From Candidatus Sulfotelmatobacter sp. (GTDB lineage: Bacteria > Acidobacteriota > Terriglobia > Terriglobales > Acidobacteriaceae): a stretch of 64,000 nt of DNA. Made by a program: the position numbers and the translations under genes. The stretch lies in assembly GCA_017883385.1 (NCBI GenBank), contig JADGNQ010000008.1, positions 1 to 64,000 on the forward strand, written 5' to 3'. Positions 46,021 through 55,659 of the stretch are shown in pieces. Within the stretch, counting starts at the first letter, position 1, and every line of letters begins with the position of its first letter. The notes beneath the pieces are model-generated. The model ran no database searches. It was not told where the DNA came from and saw only the letters and a program-made list of their open reading frames with translations.

Positions 46021-46053
46021 AAACTTGAGATCACAATTTGTGATCTCAAGTTT
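46021..46053. promoter_or_regulatory. Palindrome immediately upstream of the ORF6N gene
   Basis: AAACTTGAGATCACA-ATT-TGTGATCTCAAGTTT, perfect 15-bp arms, 16 nt upstream of ATG. Confidence 0.65.
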
Positions 46054-46201
46054 TTAGAGAACATCAGCAGAATAGCAGCTAGCAGTGTGTTGGAGCGGCG
46101 CGAAAGTTCATTCTTCGTGCCCGCGAGTGCCGATTAAGGAAGGATGTTATGACTTCTTTCAATCCCTAAAGTCAAAATCCCCACCCTGCTTTCATTTTTC
46201 G

Positions 46202-46870
46202 CTAGGCGCCGGTTACGAAGAAACTCTCGTCGGGCTTGGTGTTTATTCTTTCCGCGGGCACTTCGGCGGTTACGTCTTGTACGAACTCGCGGCGGCGCTC
46301 CGGGCCTTTGCGTTCGATTACGCGGACGCGGCGCGCGGGCATGTTGCTGGGTTCGAGGCTGATGATGCGGCCATCGCGCACGTGAATCTGCGAGCGGAAC
46401 CAATCGGTGCGAAACATGCGGCCGGCGGCGTAGAACGTCATGGAGGCCGCGATGGGGCCCTCGAATTCCTGACCGGTGCAGGCGAGGATGCGCTTGCCCA
46501 TCCCCTGGGTCCAGGTCATGCCGCCGACCAGAGGATCGTTCAGGCGGCAGCGCTCGAAGGGCATGGCATGCGAAATCTTGCGCAGCTGCAGCAGTTGCAG
46601 CAGGACCGAGGTCTTGGCCAGGTTGGTGACGATGATCCGGGCTTCGGACGAGGAGACGCGCTCCATTTTGATGTGCAGATCGGGCGACCACTCGCGCTCG
46701 AATTCTTCGCGGGCGAGGGCCAGGCTCTTGTCGGTGGCCTCGACGTAGCGGAGGGTGGCGCGGGCCAGGATCACGCTGAACAAGGTGGTCACGATCGTGG
46801 CGATGATCGGGATGTAGCTGATCAGGGTGGTGAACGGGATGCGGAACGAGTTCATCATCTGCATGTGCAT
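46202..46870 (-). CDS. Hypothetical protein with N-terminal TM helix
   Basis: MHMQMMNSFRIPFTTLISYIPIIATIVTTLFSVILA. Confidence 0.6.
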   Translation of the reverse strand: MHMQMMNSFRIPFTTLISYIPIIATIVTTLFSVILARATLRYVEATDKSLALAREEFEREWSPDLHIKMERVSSSEARIIVTNLAKTSVLLQLLQLRKISHAMPFERCRLNDPLVGGMTWTQGMGKRILACTGQEFEGPIAASMTFYAAGRMFRTDWFRSQIHVRDGRIISLEPSNMPARRVRVIERKGPERRREFVQDVTAEVPAERINTKPDESFFVTGA

Positions 46871-47104
46871 AGACGAGCGTGGCTCCTGCGGACTCGGTGT
46901 TTGGACTAGCTGGGGATTGCATGAGTCTAGCGAGGGATAGGCGGGGGCTCCAGATGCGCATGGTGCGGGGGCGGTAACCGGCTTTGGGCTTGCACTTTGG
47001 TAACTACGGGAGTGCGGGTTTGGCAGCTTGTACTGTTGGCTTGAATTTCCCAGCCGCTTGTTCTTTGCGACGAAGACGCGGGCGGGGCGCCCGCGCGACA
47101 TGGA

Positions 47105-47881
47105 CTATTCGAGGACGCTGTCGTCGAGCTTCTTTTTGCCCCAGTCGGCGGCGGCCTGCACGAAGGCTAGAACCAGCGGGTGCGGCTTCTTGTCCGTGGA
47201 CGATAACTGGGGCTGAAACAGCGTAGCCAGGTAGAACCGGTGCGCGGGCGATTCGATGGCGCGAATCTCGCCTTGGGGGCCGCGGGCGACAACGGGGAAT
47301 CCGGCTTCCATGGTGGTCCATTCGAAATCGGGATTGATTTCGAAGTTGCAGAAGAATTCTTCGGTGACGGTCTCTTTGTCTTTGCCGTAGAACGACTGCA
47401 GGTAGGAGCCGGGACGGAGGCGAATCTCCGGAACCACGCCGGAAAGCTTGGGAGCGTCGCCGTTGCGGTCGGGCACGGCGCAGGCTACGGGGTAGATGAT
47501 GATGTTTTTGGAACCGGAATTGTTCTCGGCGCTGTCGGCGTCACTAATGTTGAGGACGTTGCGGGCGAACTCGATAAAGGCGTACTGGAATCCGCCACAG
47601 GTGCCGAGGAATGGCCAGTCGCGGCGGCGGGCGAACTCAATGCCCTTGAGCATGCCGTCGAAACTTTTGTACGGGCTGCCGGGCGAGGCCCATAGGCCGT
47701 CGAAAGTCTCCAGCGTTTTGTCAGCTCCGGCGGCGGCGAGCGTGGGCGTGGGAAGCCATTCGGCTTCGACGGTGATTTTCAGCTTGCGGGCGGCGTGCTG
47801 CAGGGCGTCGGTGGTGGCGTGGTGCGAGCGGAATTCGGCGTTGAAGTCGCCCAGGATTCCGATGCGGACGGCGTCGCTCAC
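47105..47881 (-). CDS. CTP synthase C-terminal-region-related glutamine amidotransferase
   Basis: Class I GATase nucleophile region FLGTCGGFQYAFIEFARNV; no synthetase domain. Confidence 0.75.
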   Translation of the reverse strand: MSDAVRIGILGDFNAEFRSHHATTDALQHAARKLKITVEAEWLPTPTLAAAGADKTLETFDGLWASPGSPYKSFDGMLKGIEFARRRDWPFLGTCGGFQYAFIEFARNVLNISDADSAENNSGSKNIIIYPVACAVPDRNGDAPKLSGVVPEIRLRPGSYLQSFYGKDKETVTEEFFCNFEINPDFEWTTMEAGFPVVARGPQGEIRAIESPAHRFYLATLFQPQLSSTDKKPHPLVLAFVQAAADWGKKKLDDSVLE

Positions 47882-48012
47882 GGGTTTGATTGTACTAGAG
47901 GGAAAGCGGACGGCCAGCGGGAGTGGGCGGGGGCAGGGTTAGAAGCGTGGTGCATCGTGAGAATGACAGATGTGCGATCAAAGCGCGGGCGGGGGCGCCT
48001 GCGCCACACGAG

Positions 48013-49197
48013 CTAGAACAGATCCTTGATGCTTAGGAAGAAATACAGACTGAGCAGCGCGAGCGCGGGACCGCCCCAGATCATGAGCGTGCATTTCCAG
48101 CCGAGGGAGCGGGCGATCTCCTGCTGGCTGCGCCAGGAGATTAGGAACGTCGTGTTGTTTGTACCTTTCATGAGCACGACGGGAGGATGGTGATCGAAGC
48201 CGTCGGGCGCCACCGCTGAAGTTGGGTTGCCGATCGAGTTGATGCGGTTGGGAGAGGTGGCCGCGGTAGACGGATCTGCGATGACCTGTACTCCGGATGT
48301 AGCCGTGCCTGCCGCGGGCACGCCTGCGGCGGCCCATGCGGCGGGATTCGAGATGCCCGCCTTCAGCAGGGCGGCGGCGATCCTTTGTTGCTGCGTCTTG
48401 TCGCCTGGTTTGGTGAGACCACCTGCTGGCGACAGGCGGATCACTTGCGGCTGGGGGGCCTCGGATTGCGTCGCGAACCGATCGAACAGCGAGCCGACGA
48501 CGGAGTCTGCTCCGCCTGCAGCCGCGAAGAACGTGAGGGATTTGGTCGACAGCGAGAATCCGCTGCCTGAGTAGATCGGCTCGATGTCTTGAACCGGTTG
48601 CGGGCCGGCTTCCAACCCCGTATTTTCGCCCAGTGTCCCCAGGATGAACAGGGAGTTCTTGGGCTTGATGCAGTACTCCTCGACCTTGATTTTGTTGTCC
48701 GTGACGACGCCGTGGCGCGAAAGGAAACTATTGACGTTGCCGGGAGCGTGGTCCCGGTTAGAGAAAAACGAGCCGTTGAATTCCTCCTTGAAGTCGCAGT
48801 GCAAGTCGAGATCGGCGCCGTGCGGGTCGACTAGTGCGCGGCCAGTATTGTCGTCGACGAAGAAAGGCAGGTGCATGCATTCGCCCGCGACTTTCACCCA
48901 CTTCTTGTTCTTGCCGTCCTGCTTCCACTCCCAGACCAGGGTGCGGTAGTAGTAGCACGGGCGAGCCGTGATGGGCGCGACCATGGTGTAGGGGCCGACA
49001 GCGAGTCCGCTGATCTCAACCATCCCCATCGAGGCGCTGCGAATCTTCGAGAATGGAGTGTCGAGAATCAGGCGGCGGCGCTGCAGCAGCCGGAATCCGT
49101 AGATGAAGAGGCCGATGCCAGCACAGAGGCCGATACCGCACCAGACCAGGAGTCCGGTGGGGTCGGACGAGCGAAGAATAAGGGTGGAAACAGTCAC
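48013..49197 (-). CDS. GIDE-domain (E3 ligase-like) membrane protein
   Basis: IRSASMGMVEISGLAVGPYTMVAPITARPCYYYRTLVWEW; terminal TM helices. Confidence 0.7.
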   Translation of the reverse strand: MTVSTLILRSSDPTGLLVWCGIGLCAGIGLFIYGFRLLQRRRLILDTPFSKIRSASMGMVEISGLAVGPYTMVAPITARPCYYYRTLVWEWKQDGKNKKWVKVAGECMHLPFFVDDNTGRALVDPHGADLDLHCDFKEEFNGSFFSNRDHAPGNVNSFLSRHGVVTDNKIKVEEYCIKPKNSLFILGTLGENTGLEAGPQPVQDIEPIYSGSGFSLSTKSLTFFAAAGGADSVVGSLFDRFATQSEAPQPQVIRLSPAGGLTKPGDKTQQQRIAAALLKAGISNPAAWAAAGVPAAGTATSGVQVIADPSTAATSPNRINSIGNPTSAVAPDGFDHHPPVVLMKGTNNTTFLISWRSQQEIARSLGWKCTLMIWGGPALALLSLYFFLSIKDLF

Positions 49198-49379
49198 TGA
49201 TGGAGTCTGCGGGGCGGGCGGAAAGACCTCCCCGTGGTCAGGCTAGCGAATGGGAGGGAGCGGGGCAGCAGAAAACTGCGCGGTGCGCTTACGTCGGTAA
49301 TGACGTTTTGGCACGCAAGTAGGTTGAATCCGCTGAGGTATTTCGCCTGGTCTGCAAAATGAATTAGCATCCTGTTGGC

Positions 49380-50783
49380 ATGTATGCATCCGCTCCCGAG
49401 GTGACCGCGAACCAAGTTTTGCAGTCCTTTCGTCACGATGGTCCCAGTCTCTTTTTTGGCTCCATGATCATGGCGGTGGGACTGGTCGCGGCGGCGTTTT
49501 CCGCGATCCGCCGCAAGGATCCTATCTTGGTCTACCTTGCCTTCTTCGCCGGGTTGTACGGCCTGCGCATGTGGCTCAAGACTGACCTGCTGTCCCTCAA
49601 CTTGCAGGACTCGTTGTTCCTTTCCAGAGTCAAGTACGCGATCGACTTTGTTATTCCCATCCCGGCATTTCTGTTTTTCAATGCAGCTGGGTTCCTGCAC
49701 CGCTGGCCGAAGTCGGTAGGTTACGTGCTGGGAGTCGTGCTTGTCGGATTCGCCATTGTGACGCTCGCCCTCGGACCGCGGAACATCTTTTACCAGATCA
49801 CTGGCCTCTTGGTCATCGGCGCTCTGGGTGTTCTGGTGACGCGGTCGATGCGCGCAGGTCCGGTCAATCAGGATTTCGTCGTGATCCGCCGTGGCCTGTT
49901 GATTTTTGTAGTGTTCGCTGTTTGGGAGAACATCCGGGGCGTGCTCGGACTCCGATTGCCCAATGTCGAGCCGATTGGCTTTGCAGTGTTTCTGGTGGCT
50001 CTCGGATATGTTGCCGCCCGCCAGACCATGCGGCGAGACTTGCAGCTCAGTGAGATTCAAAAGGAACTAGAGATAGCAAAACGGATCCAGTTGTCGATTC
50101 TGCCTGGAGCGTTTCCGAACTCCGCCAACTTCCGTGTCGCCACGCGCTATGTGCCGATGACGTCGGTGGCTGGCGATTTTTACGACTTCATCGTGGCCGA
50201 TGACCGGCAGGCGGGACTGCTGATTGCGGATGTTTCAGGTCACGGTGTGCCCGCGGCGCTGATCGCTTCGATGGTGAAGATGGCGGCTACTGCCCAGAAG
50301 GCCAACGCGGCCGATCCCTCCGAGCTTTTGTTGGGGATGAACGCAGCGTTGTACGGCAACACGCAGAGTCAATTTGTGACGGCGGCGTACGTCCATCTTG
50401 ATTCGGATTCGCGGGAATTGCGCTACTCGGCGGCCGGACATCCGCCAATGCTTCTGCTACGCGATGGGAAGGTCAATGAAGTCGCGGAGAACGGACTGAT
50501 CCTGGCAGCTTTTGACTTTGCCGCCTACTCGACTGCAGTCCAGCGACTGCAGCGGGGTGATCGCCTGCTGCTCTATACCGATGGAATTGTGGAGGCGGCG
50601 AGTAGTACGGGAGAATTTTTCGGACAGGAAGCGCTCAGTGCTCTGTTGCGTCAGACGTCCGGTATTGCGCCGGCGGATGCGGCGGATCGTATTATTTCCG
50701 CGGTGCAACAGTGGGCCAAGGCTCAGGATGATGATTTGACGGTGTTGGTGTGCGATTACATGGGAGCGAGCGCCGTCAATTAG
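49380..50783 (+). CDS. SpoIIE/RsbU-type PP2C serine phosphatase with N-terminal multi-TM domain
   Basis: AKRIQLSILPGAFP; VAGDFYDFI; LLIADVSGHGVPAALIASMVK. Confidence 0.9.
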   Translation: MYASAPEVTANQVLQSFRHDGPSLFFGSMIMAVGLVAAAFSAIRRKDPILVYLAFFAGLYGLRMWLKTDLLSLNLQDSLFLSRVKYAIDFVIPIPAFLFFNAAGFLHRWPKSVGYVLGVVLVGFAIVTLALGPRNIFYQITGLLVIGALGVLVTRSMRAGPVNQDFVVIRRGLLIFVVFAVWENIRGVLGLRLPNVEPIGFAVFLVALGYVAARQTMRRDLQLSEIQKELEIAKRIQLSILPGAFPNSANFRVATRYVPMTSVAGDFYDFIVADDRQAGLLIADVSGHGVPAALIASMVKMAATAQKANAADPSELLLGMNAALYGNTQSQFVTAAYVHLDSDSRELRYSAAGHPPMLLLRDGKVNEVAENGLILAAFDFAAYSTAVQRLQRGDRLLLYTDGIVEAASSTGEFFGQEALSALLRQTSGIAPADAADRIISAVQQWAKAQDDDLTVLVCDYMGASAVN

Positions 50784-50849
50784 ACGGGATCGTTTGTCAA
50801 AACGTTCGTAGATGCGCAAAAGAGTGAGTGTGGGTTTGAGGCGTCCCTA

Positions 50850-51014
50850 CGGAGTCTGCGTCATAATGTTTCTTACGCCCCTCCGGGGCTTGCTCATTTC
50901 CTGCATACCACCCACGGCTTGCGCCGTGGGTTGCATTCTTTCGCCGCTTCGCGGCTTGGAATGGGTCGTGTCTTCCGCTCTTCCAGGCGCGCTCGAGCGA
51001 TGACAGATTCCTGC
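50850..51014. repeat. Dispersed repeat copy B (uninterrupted)
   Basis: Matches 10946-11237 minus the insertion; palindrome CCCACGGC-TTGC-GCCGTGGG intact. Confidence 0.8.
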
Positions 51015-51087
51015 GGGACGCGGTTCGTAAGGTTCAGATTTTCCGGTGTTGAAATGCTGGGCTATTTCAGTAGCACCTCCGGCCGCA

Positions 51088-53130
51088 TTACCAAACCTCG
51101 CAGCGCTTGCCTTCCGGGCGGACCATCGGCGCATCTGCTTTGCAGCTCCACGCTTTTTGGAATTCCGGAAGATTCGATACCGGGCCGATCACACGGTACT
51201 TCGCGATGGGATGCGGATCGCTCTGCACCATCAGGCGCTGGGCTTCGGGGCGGATTTCATCGCCGCGGAACTGTCCCCAGGCGATGAAGAACTGCTGCTC
51301 CGTTGTGAAGCCGTCGATGTCGGCTGGACGCGGCTTGCCTTCGAGCGATTTCTGATACGCAAGATACGCGATCTTGGCTCCGCCCAGGTCGCCGATGCTT
51401 TCGCCGAGCACCAACTTGCCGTTGTGATGGATGTCTTTCTCGATGTAGTAGTGATCGAACTGGTCGGCCACACAGGCCGCACGCCCCTGAAAATCCTTGA
51501 GATCCTTCTCCGTCCACCAGTTGCGCAGGCGTCCGAGAAAGTCATATTGCGCGCCTTCGTCGTCGAAGCCGTGCGAGATCTCGTGGCCGATGACAACGCC
51601 GATGGCGCCGTAGTTCACGGCGTCCACGGCCTTCATATCGAAGGCTGGAGGCTGTAGGATTCCGGCGGGGAATACGATTTCGTTCAGTAGTGGGTTGTAG
51701 TACGCGTCGGACGTGGGAGGCGTCATGCCCCAACGGCCGCGATCGACTGTCTTCCCGATGAGGGAGCGGTCGTCCTCTTCGACGAATTTTCTTCCCGCAA
51801 GCATGCTCTCGAAATAGGCGTCGCGACGAATCTCGACGTGGGTGTAGTCCTTCCACTTGTCGGGATATCCGATCTTGGGATTGAACGTGGCAATCTTGGC
51901 CATTGCCTTTTCTTTGGTGTCATCGCTCATCCACGGACGGCTGAGAATGTCGTCGCGCATGGCTGCGAGCAGATTGCGCACCATGTCCTGCATGCGGACC
52001 TTGGCCTCAGGCGGGAAATACTTCTCGACGTATTTCTGTCCGAGCGCCTCGCCCAGCAGTTGATCGGCGGATTCTACGCAGCGTTTCCAGCGCGGCTTCA
52101 TCTCGGTTGTTCCGGCCAGATACTTTCCGTTGAAGGTGAAATTCTCTTCGACGAAGGGCGCGGACAGAGAGTTGGCAACCGAATCCAATAGTTGCCACTT
52201 CAAATACACTTTCCAGTCCGCCAGCGGAGTCTGTTGCATCTGCCGGTCAACTTCCTGCATGAACTTGGGCTGGTCGACGTTCATGTCGATGTCAGTGGGG
52301 ATTTGCTTGTGCTTGAAATACGCTGCCCAATCGACGTGCGGAGCCATGGCCTGCAGTTGGGCAAAGGTGGTGTTGTGATCGGTGGCTGCTGGATCGCGCA
52401 GGGCCACGTTGTCGAGGGACGCTTCGGCCAGCTTGGTTTCCATCGCCATGACGGTCTGTGAGGCCGCCGCCGCGGTCTTCTGGTCCCATCCCGCAAGCTT
52501 GAACATGGCGGTGATGTGCTCCACATACTTCTCGCGGGCTTCCTTGAAGCGCGCTTCAGGCTTCAGGTAGTAGTCGCGATCGGGAAGGCCGATGCCGCTT
52601 GCACCCAGATCGGCCAGCACCCATGACGGCTTGTGGGGATCCTGCTGGCTACCGAGCGCGAAAGGAACGGTCACGAGAATGTCGTGCAGGTCGGCCAGCA
52701 CCTGTTGCAGAGCGGCGATGTCGCGGGCCGCGTCGATCTTGGCGAACAGCGGCTTGATTGGATCCATGCCGCGGGCGTTCACGCGAGCCTCGTCCATGCA
52801 TGCGCCGTAGTAGTCGCCGATGATTTGCGTGGTGCTGCCCTGGGGAGCGTTCTTGTCGGCGGAGGCGGCCTCCAGAATGTCGTGCAATCTATCTTTCGCA
52901 GATTCGCCCGCCTGCCAGCGTTTGCTCCAGCGAGTCATCGAAGCCGGGATCGGATTGTTGGCGCGCCAGGTACCGTTGGCAAATGCATAGAAATCGTCGC
53001 ACGGTGCGGCTTTGCGGTCGAGGTCGGCGAGATCGATGCCGTGGAGGGACGTGGATTGTGATAGCGCAAAGGGGGCGGATGAGAGCAGCAGAACAAGCAG
53101 AGCTTTAACGGAAAGTTTCTGAGTGCGCAT
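51088..53130 (-). CDS. M13 family metallopeptidase (neprilysin-like)
   Basis: VIGHEISHGFDDEG zinc motif; C-terminal CEVW. Confidence 0.95.
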   Translation of the reverse strand: MRTQKLSVKALLVLLLSSAPFALSQSTSLHGIDLADLDRKAAPCDDFYAFANGTWRANNPIPASMTRWSKRWQAGESAKDRLHDILEAASADKNAPQGSTTQIIGDYYGACMDEARVNARGMDPIKPLFAKIDAARDIAALQQVLADLHDILVTVPFALGSQQDPHKPSWVLADLGASGIGLPDRDYYLKPEARFKEAREKYVEHITAMFKLAGWDQKTAAAASQTVMAMETKLAEASLDNVALRDPAATDHNTTFAQLQAMAPHVDWAAYFKHKQIPTDIDMNVDQPKFMQEVDRQMQQTPLADWKVYLKWQLLDSVANSLSAPFVEENFTFNGKYLAGTTEMKPRWKRCVESADQLLGEALGQKYVEKYFPPEAKVRMQDMVRNLLAAMRDDILSRPWMSDDTKEKAMAKIATFNPKIGYPDKWKDYTHVEIRRDAYFESMLAGRKFVEEDDRSLIGKTVDRGRWGMTPPTSDAYYNPLLNEIVFPAGILQPPAFDMKAVDAVNYGAIGVVIGHEISHGFDDEGAQYDFLGRLRNWWTEKDLKDFQGRAACVADQFDHYYIEKDIHHNGKLVLGESIGDLGGAKIAYLAYQKSLEGKPRPADIDGFTTEQQFFIAWGQFRGDEIRPEAQRLMVQSDPHPIAKYRVIGPVSNLPEFQKAWSCKADAPMVRPEGKRCEVW

Positions 53131-53264
53131 GAGGATTGTCTCCAGGATAGCCGGGACTTGCGGACAGTCATTGTAGATCAGGCATGGGGATTGTGCTTGG
53201 TGTTAGAGGGAATTTGGGGGATTTGGGGAGCGGGGCTGCAGTTATTCGAGTCGTGCCGTGAAAA

Positions 53265-53303
53265 GCCCCACTTCTCGCAAAGGACGCGAGAAATGGGGCA
53301 CCC
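53265..53303. repeat. Palindromic repeat, copy of the 20461-20610 family
   Basis: gccccacttctcgcaaaggacgcgagaaatggggcaccc identical to third unit there. Confidence 0.85.
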
Positions 53304-53423
53304 AACGGAAGATGTTCCGGAGGCATGGAGTCTATTCAGGGGTAGGGATGCTTCGACTGCGCAGTGAGGATCGCTGCGCGCTCCTCGCCGCTTCGCTCAG
53401 CATGACAAGTGATGAGTGAGGGG

Positions 53424-54011
53424 CTAGCCGCCGGCTTTGAGTTCCGTGAGGACCTGCTTAGCGATTTCTTTCAGCGTTTCGAAGACGCCGATGCCCTGGA
53501 AGGCGACGGCTTCGACGATCGCTTCATTCTTTCGGCGCAGTTCAGTGGCAAGCAAATCAACAGGCAGGATATTGGGCAAGTCGCGTTTGTTGAGCTGGAG
53601 CACGTAAGGAATTTTGTTGAAGTCGTAGCCGTGCTCTTTCAGATTCGACATCAGGTTGTCGAGCGCTTCGACGTTGGCGTCCTGGCGCTGTTCCTGGGAA
53701 TCGGCGACGAAAACGATGCCGTCGACACCGCGCAGAATCAGCTTGCGGCTGGCGTCGTAAAAGACCTGTCCGGGAACGGTGTAAAGGTGGATGCGGGTCT
53801 TGAAGCCGCGTACATTTCCGAGGTCGAGCGGGAGAAAGTCGAAGAACAGGGTGCGCTCGGTTTCGGTGGCCAGCGAGATCATCTTGCCCTTCTGCTGATC
53901 CGCAGTTTTCTGGTAGATCACCTGCAGGTTCGTGGTCTTGCCGCCGAGTCCGGCGCCATAGTACACGATCTTGCAATTGATCTCGCGGGCTGCGAAGTTG
54001 ATGAAACTCAA
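53424..54011 (-). CDS. mglA: MglA-type Ras-like GTPase
   Basis: [43 protein letters not shown] start with GAGGAAA upstream. Confidence 0.9.
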   Translation of the reverse strand: MSFINFAAREINCKIVYYGAGLGGKTTNLQVIYQKTADQQKGKMISLATETERTLFFDFLPLDLGNVRGFKTRIHLYTVPGQVFYDASRKLILRGVDGIVFVADSQEQRQDANVEALDNLMSNLKEHGYDFNKIPYVLQLNKRDLPNILPVDLLATELRRKNEAIVEAVAFQGIGVFETLKEIAKQVLTELKAGG

Positions 54012-54186
54012 GGCTTTCCTCAAAGTGCGGGTACACCCCAGGGGGCGGCCACGCACACAAATGTCCTTATGGGGGCTCGCGGCTTTTATATCATACGGAG
54101 CGTATCCCCTGCAGGTTACTCAGGTGACCCCCAAGGTGCTGACCTGCGAGGTCAACCTCGCAAACCCTTGATACGACTGGAAGAGC

Positions 54187-55542
54187 CTACCGGGCCGGGA
54201 TCGGGTAGTAGCCATCCTTGGCAGAGACCTTCAGTCCTTTTTTGTACACGACTACTTCCACGCTGCGGTAGGCAGCGCCGCCGGTTGTGGCCTTGGGGGT
54301 ATATCCCAGAGTGTATTGATTTCGTGCCTCGGAGGTGATTTGGGCGTACGCTTCCTCGATCGCATTGCGCGAGAGCCGATCAAGGTCCCGCTCCCCGCAG
54401 GTCGCCGAAACGTATTTGGGAAGAATGTTGCTGTAGCCCTGTCCCTTAAGATGGATCTTGTCGACCTGGCGGAAGACGGGTAGCGCTCCGCTGTCGACGA
54501 CTACCGCTCTCACCTGGATGTCGCGGGTTTGGAGCAGGTGCAGGACGTCACTGTAGCTCGCTTTGCTGCCCAGTTCGCGTCCATCACTGATGACGAATAT
54601 TACTTTTCGGCGGGTGTGCTCGCGCTTGCTCAGATCGAGCGCGGCGCGGAGGATGGCGTCATTCAAAACGTGCGACTCTTTGGGCGGAGTATTGACGGGC
54701 TGGATGATCGGTCCGCCGACCGGAGCTCCATTTACCGTGGGTCCCCCAGGTCCCAGCGGGCCGCCCAGAACCGGCGGACCATTGTTGTGTCCGCGCACCA
54801 TTTTCATTTCGTTGAGGGCTGCCGTCAGCTTCTCGGACTTGCGGGTAAAATCCGTGACCTGGCTGACCGTGCTGCTGTAGGTGTAGAGCGCAACCTCATC
54901 GTAGGGACTGAAGGCACCGATGAGGGCAGAGTACGTCTGGTTTACCTTCTGGACGGCCACGTCGGCCATGCCGATGTCGAGTACAACGGCTACCGAAAGC
55001 TCGAAGGGATCGCTGGTGAAATAGGTCAGAGTCTGTGGCTTGCCGTTTTCGCGGACGGTGAAATCTTTGGGAAGCAGGCCATCCACCCGGCGCCCGTCGG
55101 CGTCTTTCACCATCACTGGAATCTGCACGAAGTTGACCTTGACGGTAAATTTGTAGAGATCGTCCTGAGGGCTGAGCTGGTTTCTCGGCGTGCGACCTGC
55201 GGGTGCTGTCTCGAATGGGGGCGTGGGAGGCTGCGTCTGCCCGTCCTGTTTCGGCTGTCGCGGGGAATCGCCCGGGAACGGAATCGGCTCTGAGCTCTTG
55301 CCCTCGCCGGGTGGCAATGCGGCGGGGATATCAGGCTTGGGCGGAAGCGGCGGCTGCACGGTCGAAGGCGCGTCGGGGATATCCTGCGCCGGCTGCGTGT
55401 TGGCTGGCGGTTGGCCCTGTGTCTGGTTCCCGCCTGACTGCGCTTGCAGTGCCGGAATCGCCAGGCCCAGCACCAAGGCTAGAGCCATAAGCGTGATTCC
55501 CGCACTCCCCCAACTCCGTTCTTCCCGATTTACTGGCGCCAT
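54187..55542 (-). CDS. VWFA-related Acidobacterial domain protein
   Basis: KVNFVQIPVMVKDADGRRVDGLLPKDFTVRENGKPQ; VWA region. Confidence 0.85.
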   Translation of the reverse strand: MAPVNREERSWGSAGITLMALALVLGLAIPALQAQSGGNQTQGQPPANTQPAQDIPDAPSTVQPPLPPKPDIPAALPPGEGKSSEPIPFPGDSPRQPKQDGQTQPPTPPFETAPAGRTPRNQLSPQDDLYKFTVKVNFVQIPVMVKDADGRRVDGLLPKDFTVRENGKPQTLTYFTSDPFELSVAVVLDIGMADVAVQKVNQTYSALIGAFSPYDEVALYTYSSTVSQVTDFTRKSEKLTAALNEMKMVRGHNNGPPVLGGPLGPGGPTVNGAPVGGPIIQPVNTPPKESHVLNDAILRAALDLSKREHTRRKVIFVISDGRELGSKASYSDVLHLLQTRDIQVRAVVVDSGALPVFRQVDKIHLKGQGYSNILPKYVSATCGERDLDRLSRNAIEEAYAQITSEARNQYTLGYTPKATTGGAAYRSVEVVVYKKGLKVSAKDGYYPIPAR

Positions 55543-55659
55543 AGCTTCCTCGTCCCGTGAAAAAATCCCACTTGCCACCCTTTGGGATGCTGAATCGACC
55601 CCGTTTGGTGCATCTAAGCTACAGGATTAGACTAACAAAGAATCGCGAGAGAATCCCGA

